DNA from: Clostridia bacterium
Lineage (GTDB): Bacteria; Bacillota; Clostridia; Oscillospirales; CAG-382
Length of the DNA stretch: 13,589 nt
Direction: 5' to 3'
Assembly: GCA_017613815.1 (NCBI GenBank)
Contig: JAGADB010000036.1
Span: 1-13,589 of the forward strand
The translations under genes and the position numbers were made by a program. Shown one piece after another: positions 13,145-13,589 of the stretch. How positions within the stretch are numbered: the first letter of the stretch is position 1; every line of letters starts with the position of its first letter. Below the pieces are notes generated by a model. That model did no database searches and was not told where the DNA came from. It saw nothing but the letters and a program-made list of their open reading frames with translations.

Positions 13145-13471
13145 TTACAGGGGCAGAATACCGAAAAAATGCAGGAAAAACGCGATAAAAGACGCCGAAA
13201 AAAATCCGCAGAAAAACAGTAAAAAATCATGCGTTTTCGAGCGTTTTTTGATAAAAAAAGTGCATTTTTCGGTATTATTTTTTTGCGCTTTTTTGGGGTT
13301 GAAATTTCCCGACGTGGAAATCCCCGATTTCAAAATCGACTTCGCCTCGTCGAGATATTCTTCCTCGGTTTTCGGGTTTTCTCTGGGGCGGACGATGAAA
13401 AACGCCTCCTCGAAAAATCCGTTGTCGGCGTCTTTGACCACGACGACGCGTTTTGCACAGCCTTTTATCAT
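13145..13471 (-). CDS. Small hypothetical protein with C-terminal hydrophobic segment, 108 residues
   Basis: Function unknown. The - strand ATG (13469-13471) has an ideal ribosome binding site, GGAGGA with a 6-nt spacer, and the stop runs into the shared terminator, so it is very likely a real gene. The N-terminus, MIKGCAKRVVVVKDADNGFF then EEAFFIVRPRE, resembles a small uncharacterised protein common in Clostridia (from memory, not searched). Those relatives also begin with MIKG, a VVVV-type strand and an FEEAIFIV-type strand. A charged middle (TEEEYLDEAKSILKSG) leads to a basic stretch (FFIKKRSKTH) and a very hydrophobic, Phe-rich tail of about 25 residues (from residue 82), probably one membrane helix. 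Basic residues before the helix favour an N-in arrangement with nearly all of the protein in the cytoplasm (inference). It is convergent with recD2 and so an independent unit. Confidence 0.8.
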   Translation of the reverse strand: MIKGCAKRVVVVKDADNGFFEEAFFIVRPRENPKTEEEYLDEAKSILKSGISTSGNFNPKKAQKNNTEKCTFFIKKRSKTHDFLLFFCGFFSASFIAFFLHFFGILPL

Positions 13472-13531
13472 AAAAATTCCTCCGTTTTGCTTTCTTTTTC
13501 CTTATTTTTGGCAGAAAATGAGAAGTTTATA

Positions 13532-13563
13532 CCGTTTTTATGCGCTTTTGCGCACAAAAACGG
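13532..13563. other. Hairpin upstream of the small - strand gene
   Basis: CCGTTTTT (13532-13539) pairs with AAAAACGG (13556-13563), then one mismatch, then TGCGC (13541-13545) with GCGCA (13550-13554) around a TTTT loop. It ends about 60 nt before the start codon of the - strand gene. Neither strand has a U-tract directly after the stem, so it is not a standard terminator. It could lie in that gene's leader or belong to a repeat element running off the right edge. A weak - strand -10-like TATAAA (13526-13531) adjoins it without a good -35. Confidence 0.5.
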
Positions 13564-13589
13564 AGTTATTAGTTATGAGTTAATAGTTA
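13563..13589. repeat. AT-rich 14-nt tandem repeat at the right edge (incomplete)
   Basis: GAGTTATTAGTTAT (13563-13576) is followed directly by GAGTTAATAGTTA (13577-13589), the same unit with one substitution, cut off by the window end. The array may continue beyond the window. Confidence 0.6.

Noticed and set aside
13248..13583. + strand ORF of 111 codons opposite the small - strand gene
   Set aside because: The - strand gene has a better ribosome binding site, a matching terminator and a family-like N-terminus; the + strand frame has none of these.
1..13589. CRISPR array, transposase, phage, toxin-antitoxin, tRNA or riboswitch
   Set aside because: I looked for regularly spaced repeats, cloverleaf-type segments, integrase or transposase motifs and long structured leaders and found none; all gaps between genes are under 120 bases.

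Overview
The window looks like chromosomal DNA from a member of the Clostridia (Bacillota). The evidence is the gene content and order: darA-holB-ricT is a Bacillota signature, and tmcAL, ruvC, glyA, maf and recD2-type genes fit too. Codon use favours ATA, AGA, GAA and AAA at a mid-range GC content (judged by eye). The closest cultured relative cannot be named from sequence alone; an uncultured gut-type clostridial lineage is an inference. This is mostly a housekeeping region. I see no transposase, phage gene, CRISPR array, tRNA or rRNA.

Layout. (1) 1-2952: the 3' part of asparagine synthetase asnB, then tmcAL (tRNA-Met wobble acetylation) and an unrecognised 141-residue gene, all on + and closely spaced. 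(2) A consensus housekeeping promoter (TTGACA, 17 bp, TATAAT) begins inside the stop codon of the unknown gene. It should drive a long + strand operon at 3020-10774: ruvC, darA, holB, ricT, truB, glyA, maf and an AMP-forming acyl-CoA ligase, mostly with gaps of 20 nt or less or short overlaps. (3) A strong stem-loop separates the ligase from recD2 (10848-13082). (4) A bidirectional terminator lies between recD2 and a small convergent - strand gene (13145-13471) for a 108-residue protein with a C-terminal hydrophobic segment. The last 60 bases hold a second hairpin and the start of an AT-rich tandem repeat.

How the genes fit together. ruvC, holB and recD2 serve replication and repair. tmcAL and truB modify tRNA. 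ricT belongs to the RNase Y-associated Y-complex in Bacillus. darA is a PII-like cyclic-di-AMP receptor. glyA supplies glycine and one-carbon units, and maf hydrolyses non-canonical nucleotides. The set is a mixed growth operon rather than a single pathway.

The points most worth a second look are in the 93-nt holB-ricT gap and its neighbours. HolB ends early, and an in-frame 16-codon ORF follows its stop directly and resembles the missing C-terminal helix of delta-prime. Two tandem hairpins follow, the second enclosing a Shine-Dalgarno sequence and start codon. RicT itself carries an N-terminal low-complexity extension of about 220 residues. I found no clearly new defence or mobile system.
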